From Actinomycetes bacterium (GTDB taxonomy: Bacteria; Actinomycetota; CALGFH01), in assembly GCA_036000965.1 (NCBI GenBank), contig DASYUT010000108.1, forward strand, positions 1-64,000: DNA of 64,000 nt, read 5' to 3'. A program made the translations under genes and the position numbers. This document shows, piece after piece, positions 1-8,409 of this stretch. The notes beneath the pieces are model-generated. The model saw nothing but the letters and a program-made list of their open reading frames with translations. It had not been told where the DNA came from and searched no databases. How positions within the stretch are numbered: the stretch's first letter is position 1; every line of letters begins with the position of its first letter.

Positions 1-2768
1 AGGACGACTCCCAGCACGCCTTCGTCGCGAAGCAGCCCTCGGTACCGCTGGCAGAAGAACTTGTAGAGGTCGGGATCCCCGGGCATAGGCTCGTACTCCC
101 CGGTCGGAAAGTACTGCCGTTCGAGCACGGCGCGGGCCTGCTCGATGGTCAAACGGTCGACGAGGTCGGGTCGTTCCCGGATCAGCCGGTCGGTCGCCAC
201 AGTTCGCTCCGACTCGGGAAGGCTGCGCAGCCCTGGGGCGAACAGGCCGTAGAAGCCGAGGGCTTCGACCGTCACCTCCTCCCAGGGTGGGTTGCCGATG
301 ACCGCGTCGAACCCGGGACGGGCCCGCGCGAAGACCTTGGGGAAGGCCAGCGGCCAGTGCAGGAAGCTGTGCTGCCGGCGGGCGGCGGTCGCGCTCCCTA
401 CGAGCCCGTTCGTCCTTCCTTCGAGAACCTCCGGGCCGTGTAGCTCGACCTCGTTGCGGGCTCCTGGGACACCGAGCGGCTCGGCGGTCCACAGGTCGAA
501 CAGGCGCTCCAGGGCAGCCGTCACCCGGTGCCCCTCGGTGTCGGCGGCCTCGCTCGCATCGACTTCGTCGGGCGTGCGGTCGTCGCTCTCTGCAACGCGG
601 GCGACGGCCTCGGCGGCGTCGGCCAGTCCCTCGGCCAGCGCTTCGTCCAGATAGGACACCTGACCGGTCGTGCCCGAGCGACGAAGGGCCTCCGGCCGCA
701 TGACGCCCACCAACGAGTTGCCCACGACCACGTTGCGGCCCAGGTAGGCGAGTGACAGGCCGGGGACGAAGGAGGCGAGCCACAGCGAGAGCTTGGCGAC
801 CTCCGCGCCCATGGCGCTCACGTCCACCCCGAACACGCAGCGCTTGAGCACCAGCCGGCGCAGCAGCGCGGCGTCCTCGATGGGCACGCCACGGGTCGCG
901 CCGGCGCGGAGCCGCTCGATCGCCGCCCGAACCGCGGGAAGGGGGGTGTCGGCCAGGAAGCGGATCACGAGGTCGGCCAGCTCGTTCACCACCACGACGA
1001 GGAAGTGCGCGCTGCCGCAGGCCGGGTCCAGCACGGCGAAGTCGAACAGCTCGGCTGCCGCCGCAAGGGGGTCGGTCGCCGCCGTCCGTCTCACCTGGTT
1101 CAGGTGTGCCTGGTAGGCGGGCACGACGGTCTGGCGGACCAGGTGGCGGACCAGCTCGGAGCGGGTGTAGTAGACGCCGCCGCCCTTGCGCCCGCCCTCG
1201 TGCGTCTGCCAGAGCAGGTCGCCTGCTTCGACGTCGACCGTCTCCCCCTCGGCTGCTCTGACGTAGCGGTCGGTTCGCGGGTCGTAGCGGAGCGGTGCGT
1301 CGGCCAGCGAGAGTCGGAGCGAGAGCAGGCCCTCGTAGATGTGACCGAGATGCCCGATGTCCAGCGTCGAGTAGTCGACGCCCGTGCCGGACTCCGGCTC
1401 GAGCCCGATCCCGGTCAGGACCGCGCTCGTGTCGGGATCGGCGAGCGCCGCCCGCTCGAGGGTGGCCGCGCCGTCAAGCCCGTCGGCGGCGAAGAGCGCG
1501 CCGTTGTAGGCCGGGACGCCCCACGCCGGGTTCCCGTTCCGCATGGCCTTGATCAGCAGCGTGAACTGGTCCCACAGCGCCGTGGAGCGGCCACTGAGGC
1601 GGTCTCGTGTCTCGGCCGCCTCCTCGACGAGGTGGGAGAGCGACGCCAGCCGGTAGGAGCGGTTGTCCATGGGGAGATAGCCGGCACCCTCCGCGTACAA
1701 CAGGAAGAGCGCCCGGAACACGGCCGTCAGCGCGGCATGCTCCAGCTCTTGTCGGGTGTCGTCGTCCGCCAGGTCCTGGCCTTGCCGCACCGCCCAGCGC
1801 CCGAGCGCGCGTCCCAGCGTCGGCAGCACGCTCTGCCGGATCGTCTCGTCGAGGCGGCGCCGGAGCCGGGCGCCGAAGGCCCGAGCCTCCTCCTGCAGGG
1901 CGGCGAAACCGTCTTCGGCGAGGAACTCGGGCCCGAGCAGGGCCAGGAAGGGCCGGTCCTCCTCCCGAAGGGCCCCGGCGTCGACATCGAGGTAGCGGGC
2001 GACGGCGGAGCCCAGCGCGGGATCAGCCTCGAAGAGCCGGAGCCGGCCTCCGCTCCCGTGGGCAAGGACTCCGAACGGTGCGCCGTCGGACCGGCAGTCG
2101 TTGAGCAGCAGGCCTTCGGGAGGACGTCCGTCCTCGTCCAAACGGCCGAACTCGGCCGGATCTGCCTTGAGGTGAACGACGATGACCGGCCGTCCCTCGA
2201 ACCGGGCGAGATAGCCTCGATGCCGACGGCGCTCCAGGTCGTACCCGAGGCTGGTCAGTACTGTCCTCCAGTCGGCGTCCCGGCCGATCGCCTTGGTGGT
2301 CTCGGTGGCTCGGGCCCAGCGGGCAGGGTCGCGGCGTAGGCGGACGTCGAGGGTGTGCAGCGTGAGCAGCTCGCGGAGCTTGAGCCCGGGAATGCCGCCC
2401 TGGTCGAGCCGGTCCAGCGCGGTGGCCAGCTCGCGGATCGCCTCGAGGCGGGGGCGGGTGGAGATGCGCTGGACGACGTCGGCCAGCGCGCTCGTCTCGA
2501 TGGACCGGACCGGCCCGGTGGCGTCGACCACGCCGAGCGCGAGCAGGGAGTCCGGACGTTCGGGATCTGCGGCGACGAGGAGCAACGGGGTCGCGCCGGT
2601 TCCGCGGCGCGCACGCCACGTCCTTCGCAACGCCTGCTCCGATGTGGTTCCTGTCGCCGCCATCTCGATGCCGGCGACCATCGCAGCGCTGGTCAGAGGC
2701 GGGTTGGCTGGAAGAGGACGGGCGCCGGGTAGTGCGGCGACGAACGAGAGCAGCTCATCGACGGTCAT
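1..2768 (-). CDS. Type IIG-like restriction-modification enzyme (Eco57I-type N6-adenine methylase), partial
   Basis: An open frame runs from ATG at 2768 to the left edge (about 922 codons) without a stop, so the C-terminus is missing. The methylase core is clear: SAM-binding motif I DPACGS at residues 581-586 (followed by AHFL) and catalytic motif IV NPPW at 826-829, in the order of the gamma/Eco57I N6-adenine methylases. The first ~540 residues form a long N-terminal region as in single-chain type IIG enzymes or BREX/DISARM methylases. I did not identify a PD-(D/E)xK nuclease motif with certainty. By family knowledge it modifies, and may cleave, unmethylated DNA. The start is set by an ATGA overlap with an 8-codon leader ORF. 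It is the only gene of its locus in view. It could be a methylase-only defence component; family confidence is high, subtype moderate. Confidence 0.88.
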   Translation of the reverse strand, partial: MTVDELLSFVAALPGARPLPANPPLTSAAMVAGIEMAATGTTSEQALRRTWRARRGTGATPLLLVAADPERPDSLLALGVVDATGPVRSIETSALADVVQRISTRPRLEAIRELATALDRLDQGGIPGLKLRELLTLHTLDVRLRRDPARWARATETTKAIGRDADWRTVLTSLGYDLERRRHRGYLARFEGRPVIVVHLKADPAEFGRLDEDGRPPEGLLLNDCRSDGAPFGVLAHGSGGRLRLFEADPALGSAVARYLDVDAGALREEDRPFLALLGPEFLAEDGFAALQEEARAFGARLRRRLDETIRQSVLPTLGRALGRWAVRQGQDLADDDTRQELEHAALTAVFRALFLLYAEGAGYLPMDNRSYRLASLSHLVEEAAETRDRLSGRSTALWDQFTLLIKAMRNGNPAWGVPAYNGALFAADGLDGAATLERAALADPDTSAVLTGIGLEPESGTGVDYSTLDIGHLGHIYEGLLSLRLSLADAPLRYDPRTDRYVRAAEGETVDVEAGDLLWQTHEGGRKGGGVYYTRSELVRHLVRQTVVPAYQAHLNQVRRTAATDPLAAAAELFDFAVLDPACGSAHFLVVVVNELADLVIRFLADTPLPAVRAAIERLRAGATRGVPIEDAALLRRLVLKRCVFGVDVSAMGAEVAKLSLWLASFVPGLSLAYLGRNVVVGNSLVGVMRPEALRRSGTTGQVSYLDEALAEGLADAAEAVARVAESDDRTPDEVDASEAADTEGHRVTAALERLFDLWTAEPLGVPGARNEVELHGPEVLEGRTNGLVGSATAARRQHSFLHWPLAFPKVFARARPGFDAVIGNPPWEEVTVEALGFYGLFAPGLRSLPESERTVATDRLIRERPDLVDRLTIEQARAVLERQYFPTGEYEPMPGDPDLYKFFCQRYRGLLRDEGVLGVV

Positions 2769-2803
2769 GGGTACCAGGATGGGTCGCGCATGCTGGCACC
2801 ATA
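2765..2803 (-). promoter_or_regulatory. Leaderless -10 box and 8-codon leader ORF before the RM gene
   Basis: On the minus strand a TATGGT hexamer (2803-2798) is followed six bases later by ATG (2791). This begins a mini-ORF encoding MRDPSWYP whose TGA (2767-2765) overlaps the ATG of the methylase gene as ATGA. The spacing predicts that transcription starts at or next to the mini-ORF start codon (leaderless). Translational coupling between the leader peptide and the enzyme is an inference. No good -35 box is visible. Confidence 0.5.
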
Positions 2804-3097
2804 GCAGCGGCGGGCGGTGAGATACGAGCATGCAGAGACGCTCCTGCGAGCGGTAGCGGTCGAGTCGAGGTTCGGCCAGCGAACACCTGGCCGGGCAAAC
2901 TTGACAGAGATGGAGGGCTCGGCGCCTGGGCTGTCCACAGCCCTCCGGTTGCCGTGAGGTCGCGCCGGCCGGAGGCGGTTGGTCCGGTACACTCGCGGGC
3001 GGCGTGACGGGGTGGGTGCGGGTGGCTCGAGGCGGGCTCCCCGGTTCAGGAGTGGAGAGGCGTGCGGCCGGCCCGGGCTGCACCTGTGAGGAGGCAA
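2769..3097. other. Intergenic region between divergent RM gene and membrane-protein gene
   Basis: About 330 bases hold the minus-strand leader ORF and -10 box of the RM gene at the left end. On the plus strand there is a TACACT -10-like box at 2988-2993, likely for the downstream membrane-protein gene. A TTGACA hexamer on the plus strand near 2907 has no convincing partner. No further gene was found. Confidence 0.4.
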
Positions 3098-3553
3098 GTG
3101 GTGGACGTGGCAACGGCCCTGTGGGGTGGGATCGCCGGGGCGATCGTGATGGTCACCGTGTACGCCGGGTTCCTCGGCCTGCGGCTGACCAGGCTGGACC
3201 TGCTCCGGTTCGAGGGAGGCCTGCTGGTGCAGGACCGCTCCCCGATGGTCTACATCTACGGCGTCGCGGTCCAGGTGGCCCTCGGCGCGCTGCTCGCCCT
3301 GGCCTACCGGCTGGTGTTCCAGCAGATCGAGTCGGCCACCTTCGTCGGCTGGGGCGCGCTGCTCGGCCTGGTCCAGGGCGTCCTGTTCCTGTTCCTGCTG
3401 CCACTGCTCGGGCTGGTGAACCGTAACGTGCGGGCCGAGCACGAGCCGCGGCCGGGCCTGGCCGGCCTCGGCTACGGACGCTTCACCCCCCTCGCCCTCC
3501 TCGTCGCCTCCGTGGTGTTCGGGGTCTGGGTCGGCATCTTCCTCATCCCTTGA
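3098..3553 (+). CDS. Multi-pass membrane protein of unknown function
   Basis: About 151 residues with four strongly hydrophobic stretches (roughly residues 5-25, 50-72, 82-108 and 128-150), so an integral membrane protein. No catalytic motif was recognised. The start is taken as GTG 3098 (or the adjacent GTG 3101), five to eight bases after a GAGGAGG Shine-Dalgarno (SD) sequence at 3088-3094. Its stop overlaps the ATG of the following M48 protease by one base (TGATG), so the two are very likely co-translated. It may be a partner or substrate of that membrane protease, which is an inference from coupling alone. Confidence 0.75.
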   Translation: MVDVATALWGGIAGAIVMVTVYAGFLGLRLTRLDLLRFEGGLLVQDRSPMVYIYGVAVQVALGALLALAYRLVFQQIESATFVGWGALLGLVQGVLFLFLLPLLGLVNRNVRAEHEPRPGLAGLGYGRFTPLALLVASVVFGVWVGIFLIP

Positions 3554-4416
3554 TGGCCGGCACGTACGTCCCGTCGACCGGGCTGCCCCTGAGCGAGCAG
3601 ATCCGGCGCAACCGGCGCGCCTACCGCCAGGTGGTCGCCGCCTTCACCGCCGCCCTGGGCCTGCTCGGCCTGGTCCTGGGCCTGCTCGCCGGCCAGCCTG
3701 GCCTCGGCCTCGGCCTTGGGCTCGCCCTCGCCGTGCTCCTGGTCGGGTTCGCGCCCGGGCTCGGCGAGCGCATCGCCCTCTCCCGGTCGCGTGCGGTGCC
3801 AGCCGACCCCGACCGCGACCCCCGCTACCACAACCTGGTGCAAGGGCTGTCCGAGACGGCCGGCCTGCCCGTGCCCCGGCTCTATGTGGTCGACGCGCGG
3901 GCCGCCAACGCCTTCGCGGTCGGGCGCGGCCCCGCCCACAGCGCCCTCGTGGTCACCCGCGGGCTCCTGGCCACGCTGAACCGGGTCGAGCTGGAAGGGG
4001 TGCTCGCCCACGAGCTCGCGCACGTCCACAGCGGCGCGGCCAGGCTCGGCACGGTGGCGGTCGTGCTCGGCGGGGCGCCCGGCCTGCTGCGGGAGTCGCG
4101 CCGGCGCGGGGGCAGCCCCCTGCTCGGGGCCGCCGCCGTCGCGCTCGCCCCGCTCGCCCTGCTCATGCGGCTGGCCGCCCCGGCCCGGCGCGAGCTCGAC
4201 GCCGACGAGACCGGCGCCTACCTCACCCGCTACCCGCCCGGCCTGATCGGCGCCCTGGGCAAGCTGGGCTCGGGGCCGGACCGGCCCGGCACCCAGCCGG
4301 GCCTGGACCACCTGTGGATCGTGGCGCCCGAGCCGGCCGGCGACCAGTGGCTCCAGCGCATGTACCGGACCCACCCGCCGGTCGAGGAGCGCGTCGCGGC
4401 CCTCCGCGAGCTGTAG
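3553..4416 (+). CDS. M48-family membrane zinc metalloprotease (HtpX-like)
   Basis: A 287-residue protein with the zinc-protease motif HELAH at residues 153-157 and the third ligand E214 in an ELDADE segment. Two hydrophobic N-terminal segments (about 30-50 and 55-72) and another near 195-210 anchor it in the membrane. HtpX-type proteases degrade misfolded membrane proteins. The protein is typical in length for the family. ATG 3553 overlaps the previous stop. The last residues (PPVEERVAALREL) match the usual M48 C-terminus. Family call secure; assignment to htpX itself is less so. Confidence 0.85.
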   Translation: MAGTYVPSTGLPLSEQIRRNRRAYRQVVAAFTAALGLLGLVLGLLAGQPGLGLGLGLALAVLLVGFAPGLGERIALSRSRAVPADPDRDPRYHNLVQGLSETAGLPVPRLYVVDARAANAFAVGRGPAHSALVVTRGLLATLNRVELEGVLAHELAHVHSGAARLGTVAVVLGGAPGLLRESRRRGGSPLLGAAAVALAPLALLMRLAAPARRELDADETGAYLTRYPPGLIGALGKLGSGPDRPGTQPGLDHLWIVAPEPAGDQWLQRMYRTHPPVEERVAALREL

Positions 4417-4441
4417 CCACCAGGGTCCCGCCGCCGGCGCG

Positions 4442-4471
4442 TTGATGAGCCCGGCGCCCTTGGCGTAGCCT
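4442..4471 (+). promoter_or_regulatory. Probable promoter of the pdxST-yebC operon
   Basis: TTGATG (4442-4447) and TAGCCT (4466-4471) are separated by 18 bases, a plausible housekeeping sigma promoter about 70 bases upstream of pdxS. The -10 hexamer belongs to the TA[GC]nnT type that recurs upstream of many genes in this window. Confidence 0.45.
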
Positions 4472-4543
4472 GGACCGACGGCCCCCCTGAGCAGAGAAAA
4501 CAGCCCTGCCCGCCCGGCGGCGGCACCGAAGGAGCGCCCCAGC

Positions 4544-5434
4544 ATGGACTCGACGAACCACGTCACCGGGACCGCCCGGGTCAAGCGCGGCCTGGCCGAG
4601 ATGCTGAAGGGCGGCGTCATCATGGACGTCGTCACCGCCGACCACGCGAGGATCGCCGAGGACGCTGGAGCCGTCGCCGTCATGGCGCTGGAACGGGTGC
4701 CGGCCGACATCCGGGCCCAGGGCGGCGTCGCCCGCATGAGCGACCCCGAGCTGATCGACCAGATCATGCGGGCGGTCACGGTCCCGGTGATGGCCAAGGC
4801 CCGCATCGGCCACTTCGTCGAGGCCCAGGTCCTGCAGGCGCTCGGGGTCGACTACGTCGACGAGTCGGAGGTGCTCTCCCCGGCCGACGAGGCCCACCAC
4901 GTGGACAAGTGGGGCTTCAAGGTGCCGTTCGTGTGCGGCGCGACCAACCTGGGCGAGGCGCTGCGCCGGCTCGCCGAGGGGGCGGCCATGATCCGCTCCA
5001 AGGGGGAGGCGGGCACCGGCAACGTCATCGAGGCGGTGCGGCACATGCGCGCCATCACCGGCGGCATCCGCCGCCTGGCCGGCCTTGCAGCTGAGGAGCT
5101 GTACGCCGCCGCCAAGGAGCTGCAGGCCCCCTACGAGCTGGTCGCCGAGGTCGCCCGCGAGGGCCGGCTGCCGGTGGTGCTGTTCACCGCAGGGGGGATC
5201 GCCACCCCGGCCGACGCCGCGCTGATGATGCAGCTCGGTGCGGACGGCGTGTTCGTCGGCTCGGGCATCTTCAAGTCCGGCGACCCGGCCAGGCGCGCCC
5301 GGGCGATCGTGGAGGCCACCACCTTCTTCAACGACCCGGAGGTCGTCGCCAAGGTGTCGCGCGGGCTGGGGGAGCCGATGGTGGGCATCTCGAGCCTGTC
5401 CGAGGGCGAGCGGCTGGCCGGCCGCGGCTGGTAG
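4544..5434 (+). CDS. pdxS: Pyridoxal 5'-phosphate synthase, synthase subunit
   Basis: PdxS makes pyridoxal phosphate from ribose 5-phosphate, glyceraldehyde 3-phosphate and ammonia supplied by PdxT. The 296-residue protein is full length. The ribose-binding segment [18 protein letters not shown] lies at about residues 24-41. The two catalytic lysines of the family are present: K85 in [13 protein letters not shown] and K153 in [12 protein letters not shown]. pdxT starts three bases after its stop, the usual pair for the 12+12 synthase complex. Very secure. Confidence 0.98.
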   Translation: MDSTNHVTGTARVKRGLAEMLKGGVIMDVVTADHARIAEDAGAVAVMALERVPADIRAQGGVARMSDPELIDQIMRAVTVPVMAKARIGHFVEAQVLQALGVDYVDESEVLSPADEAHHVDKWGFKVPFVCGATNLGEALRRLAEGAAMIRSKGEAGTGNVIEAVRHMRAITGGIRRLAGLAAEELYAAAKELQAPYELVAEVAREGRLPVVLFTAGGIATPADAALMMQLGADGVFVGSGIFKSGDPARRARAIVEATTFFNDPEVVAKVSRGLGEPMVGISSLSEGERLAGRGW

Positions 5435-5437
5435 GCC

Positions 5438-6028
5438 ATGGCGCGGCGGCCCGTGATCGGCGTCCTGGCCTTCCAGGGCGACGTCCGCGAGCACCTCGCC
5501 GCCCTGGCCGCGGTCGGGGCCGCGGCGCGCGAGGTCCGCACGCCGGACGAGCTGGAGCAGGTCGACGGGCTGGTCGTGCCCGGGGGCGAGTCCACCGTGA
5601 TCGGCAAGCTGGCCCGCCGCTACGGGCTGCTCGAGCCGCTGCGGGAGCGGGCCCGGGCCGGCTTCCCGGTGTTCGGCACCTGCGCCGGCATGATCTTCCT
5701 GGCCCGCGAGGTCGAGGGGCCGCCCCAGCACCTGCTCGGGGTGATGGACGTGCGCGTGCGCCGCAACGCGTTCGGGCGCCAGGTCGCCTCGTTCGAGACC
5801 GAGTTCGACGTCAAGGGCCTGGACGGTGGCCCGGTGGCGGCCGTGTTCATCCGTGCGCCCTGGATCTCCGAGCTAGGCCCGGAGGTGGAGGTGCTGGCCG
5901 AGGTGGACGGCCGTGTCGTCGCTGCGCGCCAGGGCAACCTGCTGGTGACCGCGTTCCATCCCGAGCTGGCCGGCGAACACCGGTTCCACCGCTGGTTCGC
6001 CGAGCTGGTCAGGGGCGCGCAGGAATAG
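5438..6028 (+). CDS. pdxT: Pyridoxal 5'-phosphate synthase, glutaminase subunit
   Basis: PdxT is the class I glutaminase that feeds ammonia to PdxS. The 196-residue protein has the PGGEST oxyanion segment near residues 48-53, nucleophile C82 in FGTCAGM, and the His-Glu pair H174/E176 in FHPELAGE, so the catalytic triad is complete. It follows pdxS with a three-base gap and is expected in the same transcript, with yebC 50 bases downstream. Confidence 0.97.
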   Translation: MARRPVIGVLAFQGDVREHLAALAAVGAAAREVRTPDELEQVDGLVVPGGESTVIGKLARRYGLLEPLRERARAGFPVFGTCAGMIFLAREVEGPPQHLLGVMDVRVRRNAFGRQVASFETEFDVKGLDGGPVAAVFIRAPWISELGPEVEVLAEVDGRVVAARQGNLLVTAFHPELAGEHRFHRWFAELVRGAQE

Positions 6029-6078
6029 CTGCCGGCCCGATCCACGGCCAGGCGCTGGACGATCTGAAGGGAGCGGGC

Positions 6079-6822
6079 ATGTCCGGGCACTCGAAGTGGT
6101 CGACGATCAAGCACCAGAAGGGTGCCAAGGACGCCAAGCGGGGCAGGCTGTTCGCGAGGCTGATCCGCGGCATCGAGGTGGCCGCCCGCAGCGGCGGCGC
6201 CAGCCCTGACGGCAACCCGACCCTGGCCGATGCCATCCAGAAGGCCAAGGACAGCTCGGTGCCCAACGACACCATCGACCGGGCGGTCAAGCGGGGCGCC
6301 GGCGAGCTTGAGGGCCCACCCCCCGACCTGGTCACCTACGAGGGCTACGCCGCAGGCGGGGTGGCGGTGCTGGTGGAGGCGCTCACCGACAACCGCAACC
6401 GCACCGCGGCCGACGTCCGCCACGTCTTCTCCAAGGCCGGCGGCAACCTCGCGGAGGCAGGCAGCGTGGCCTACCTGTTCACCCGCAAGGGGGAGCTGTA
6501 CGTGCCCGGCGACGTGGGCGAGGAGCGGGTCATGGAGGTCGCCCTCGAGTCCGGGGCCGAGGACGTGGAGTCAAGCGAGGACGGGTTCAGGGTGATCACC
6601 GCCGCCGGGGACCTCCGCGGCGTGCGCGCCGCCTTCGACCAGGCCGGGATCGCTTACGACTCGGCCGAGGTCACGATGGTGCCGAGTGTGTCGGTGCCCC
6701 TCGAGCGCGACGCGGCAGTGAAGGTGCTGCGGCTGCTGGACGCGCTCGAGGACCTCGACGACGTGCAGGACGTGTACGCGAACTTCGACATCCCCGACGC
6801 CGTCATGGCCGAGGTGAGCTGA
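6079..6822 (+). CDS. yebC: YebC/PmpR-family protein (TACO1 type)
   Basis: A 247-residue full-length YebC: N-terminal MSGHSKWSTIKHQK, then the family segment GRLFARLIRGIEVAAR, and an acidic C-terminal half. Family members act as transcriptional regulators or help ribosomes through difficult (proline-rich) sequences. The second role fits a genome with many Pro-rich tails and an efp gene in the same window, but that link is an inference. The SD is GAAGGGAG before ATG 6079. Its place upstream of ruvCAB is conserved in actinobacteria. Confidence 0.96.
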   Translation: MSGHSKWSTIKHQKGAKDAKRGRLFARLIRGIEVAARSGGASPDGNPTLADAIQKAKDSSVPNDTIDRAVKRGAGELEGPPPDLVTYEGYAAGGVAVLVEALTDNRNRTAADVRHVFSKAGGNLAEAGSVAYLFTRKGELYVPGDVGEERVMEVALESGAEDVESSEDGFRVITAAGDLRGVRAAFDQAGIAYDSAEVTMVPSVSVPLERDAAVKVLRLLDALEDLDDVQDVYANFDIPDAVMAEVS

Positions 6823-6850
6823 CCGCGGCGGAGGGGCTGCTCCCTGGTGC

Positions 6851-6931
6851 TCAGGTGCGGCGGCGGCCCAGGATGAACATCACCAGGGCGATGATGGCGA
6901 GCACGATCAGGACGAGGATCAGAGTCCTCAC
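6851..6931 (-). CDS. 26-residue single-span membrane peptide
   Basis: A short minus-strand gene starting at GTG 6931 and ending at TGA 6853-6851. The product is one hydrophobic helix (about residues 4-21, rich in Leu, Ile and Val) followed by GRRRT. The positive tail suggests an N-out or inner-face anchored orientation. A strong SD (GGGAGG, six bases before the GTG) supports translation. It sits alone in the yebC-ruvC gap on the opposite strand. Function unknown. Confidence 0.55.
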   Translation of the reverse strand: MRTLILVLIVLAIIALVMFILGRRRT

Positions 6932-7031
6932 AGGTGCCTCCCTTCGCGGGTCGGGGGGTCATGCCATACCCGAGCACGATACCCGACGACGGCGACGCGT
7001 AACGGTCGCTTCGCTGGCAGATGGCCGCTGG

Positions 7032-7060
7032 TTGAGCCCGGTCCCGGGAACCGGTAGGCT
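7032..7060 (+). promoter_or_regulatory. Probable promoter of ruvCAB
   Basis: TTGAGC (7032-7037), 17-base spacer, TAGGCT (7055-7060). Spacing is ideal for the housekeeping sigma factor and ruvC begins 34 bases downstream. Confidence 0.6.
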
Positions 7061-7093
7061 GCCGCCAAACACCTGTTCGAGGAGGCCTGCCGG

Positions 7094-7771
7094 ATGCGGG
7101 TGGTCGGGGTCGACCCTGGGCTCGGCCGCTGCGGGTACGCCGTGCTCGAGCGGGGCGCCGGCCCGCTCGCGGCGGTCGCCTACGGCACCATCGCCACCCG
7201 CGGCACCGAGGTCGCGCCGAGGCTCGCCCACCTGGCCGAGCGGCTCCGGGCCGTGGTGGCCGAGACGCGTCCCGACTGCCTGGCCATCGAGCGCCTGTTC
7301 GTCAACGCCAACGTGCGCACGGCGATGACCGTGGGCCAGGCGTCGGGCGTGGTGCTGCTGGTGGCCGCCGAGCACGGACTTCCGGTCGCCTCCTATACCC
7401 CGTCGCAGGTGAAGCGGGCCGTCACCGGCATCGGCTCGGCCCCCAAGGAGCAGGTCGGCTACATGGTCCGGGTCACCCTGGGGCTGGCGACCACGCCCAC
7501 GCCGGCCGACACCGCCGACGCGCTCGCGGTCGCCCTCTGCCACCTCCAGCACCTGGGCGTGGCCGGCCACCTGGGTGCGGCCGGCCAGTCGGGCGACCGG
7601 GCCAGCGGCACGATCGGCTCGGCGCCGGCCGCCGCGTGGCTCGCCCGGGCCGCACCCACCTCCCCCGGGCTCCGGAGTGGCCCGGGGAACCCCGAGGGGC
7701 GGCCCCGCTCGACAGGGCTGGGGGGCGCGCAAGGGCTGCCCCGCTCGACAGGGCTGGGGGGTGCGCGGTGA
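7094..7771 (+). CDS. ruvC: Crossover junction endodeoxyribonuclease RuvC, with repeat-derived C-terminal tail
   Basis: RuvC resolves Holliday junctions delivered by RuvAB. All four acidic catalytic residues are visible: D7 in GVDPGLGRCGYA, E66 in AIERLFVNANV, and D139/D142 in DTADALAVALCH. The conserved enzyme ends near residue 155, but this one has 225 residues. The extra ~70 residues are low complexity, and their last part is made by a duplicated 28-bp unit (7703-7730 and 7739-7766), read as repeated RSTGLGGA. Its TGA overlaps the ruvA GTG (GTGA). Function secure; the tail is probably dispensable. Confidence 0.96.
   Translation: MRVVGVDPGLGRCGYAVLERGAGPLAAVAYGTIATRGTEVAPRLAHLAERLRAVVAETRPDCLAIERLFVNANVRTAMTVGQASGVVLLVAAEHGLPVASYTPSQVKRAVTGIGSAPKEQVGYMVRVTLGLATTPTPADTADALAVALCHLQHLGVAGHLGAAGQSGDRASGTIGSAPAAAWLARAAPTSPGLRSGPGNPEGRPRSTGLGGAQGLPRSTGLGGAR
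7703..7766. repeat. 28-bp direct repeat at the ruvC/ruvA junction
   Basis: Two copies (7703-7730, 7739-7766), differing at one base, period 36. They lie in the last codons of ruvC, immediately before the GTGA stop/start overlap. Confidence 0.9.
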
Positions 7772-8364
7772 TCGCGAGCCTGCGCGGGCGGCTGGCCGAG
7801 CTGCTGCCCGACGGCGCGGTGGTCGAGGTCGGGGGCGTCGGCTACAAGGTCTTCCTCACCCCCAAGGCGCTCGCTTCGATGCCCCGGGGCGCCGAGGTGC
7901 TGGTGCACACCGTCACCTACGTGCGCGAGGACACCCTCGCCCTCTACGGGTTCACCAGCGCCGACGAGCGGCGCGCGTTCGAGCAGCTCCTGGGGGCCAG
8001 CGGGGTCGGCCCCAAGCTGGCCCTGGCGATCTTGTCGGTGCACTCCCCGGACGCGCTCCGCCGCGCGGTCAGCGCCGGGGACGCCGACGCCCTCACCCTG
8101 GTGTCGGGGGTCGGCCGCAAGGGCGCCGCCCGGCTCATCCTCGAGCTCAAGGACAAGCTCGGCGGCGGCGGCAGCGAGGTCGGGCTCCCGGCCGACGAGG
8201 GTACCCGGCCCGCCTATGCCGAGGTCCGCGAGGCGCTCGGCACCCTGGGCTACGGGCCCGCCGAGGTCAAGGTCGCCCTCGAGTCGCTGCCCGAGGACGC
8301 CGGCGAGCTGCCCACCGAGGAGCTGCTCCGCCAGGCGCTGCGCGCCCTGGCCGGGCCACGATGA
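7768..8364 (+). CDS. ruvA: Holliday junction DNA helicase subunit RuvA
   Basis: RuvA binds four-way junctions and loads RuvB. The 198-residue protein has the N-terminal OB domain (starts VIASLRGRLAELL), two helix-hairpin-helix motifs (ASGVGPKLALAIL near 72-84 and VSGVGRKGAARLIL near 112-125) and the C-terminal RuvB-binding domain. GTG 7768 is chosen because it overlaps the ruvC stop and matches the family N-terminus. Upstream in-frame codons would only add repeat sequence. Confidence 0.96.
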   Translation: MIASLRGRLAELLPDGAVVEVGGVGYKVFLTPKALASMPRGAEVLVHTVTYVREDTLALYGFTSADERRAFEQLLGASGVGPKLALAILSVHSPDALRRAVSAGDADALTLVSGVGRKGAARLILELKDKLGGGGSEVGLPADEGTRPAYAEVREALGTLGYGPAEVKVALESLPEDAGELPTEELLRQALRALAGPR

Positions 8365-8409
8365 CCACGGCGGGCGCCACCCCGCGGCCCCGCGGGCGGG
8401 AGCGCGCCG

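Noticed and set aside
1005-2339. 444-codon open frame on the plus strand
   Set aside because: It is the complement of the type IIG methylase gene, has no recognisable motif and low-complexity composition. The minus frame has DPACGS and NPPW motifs.
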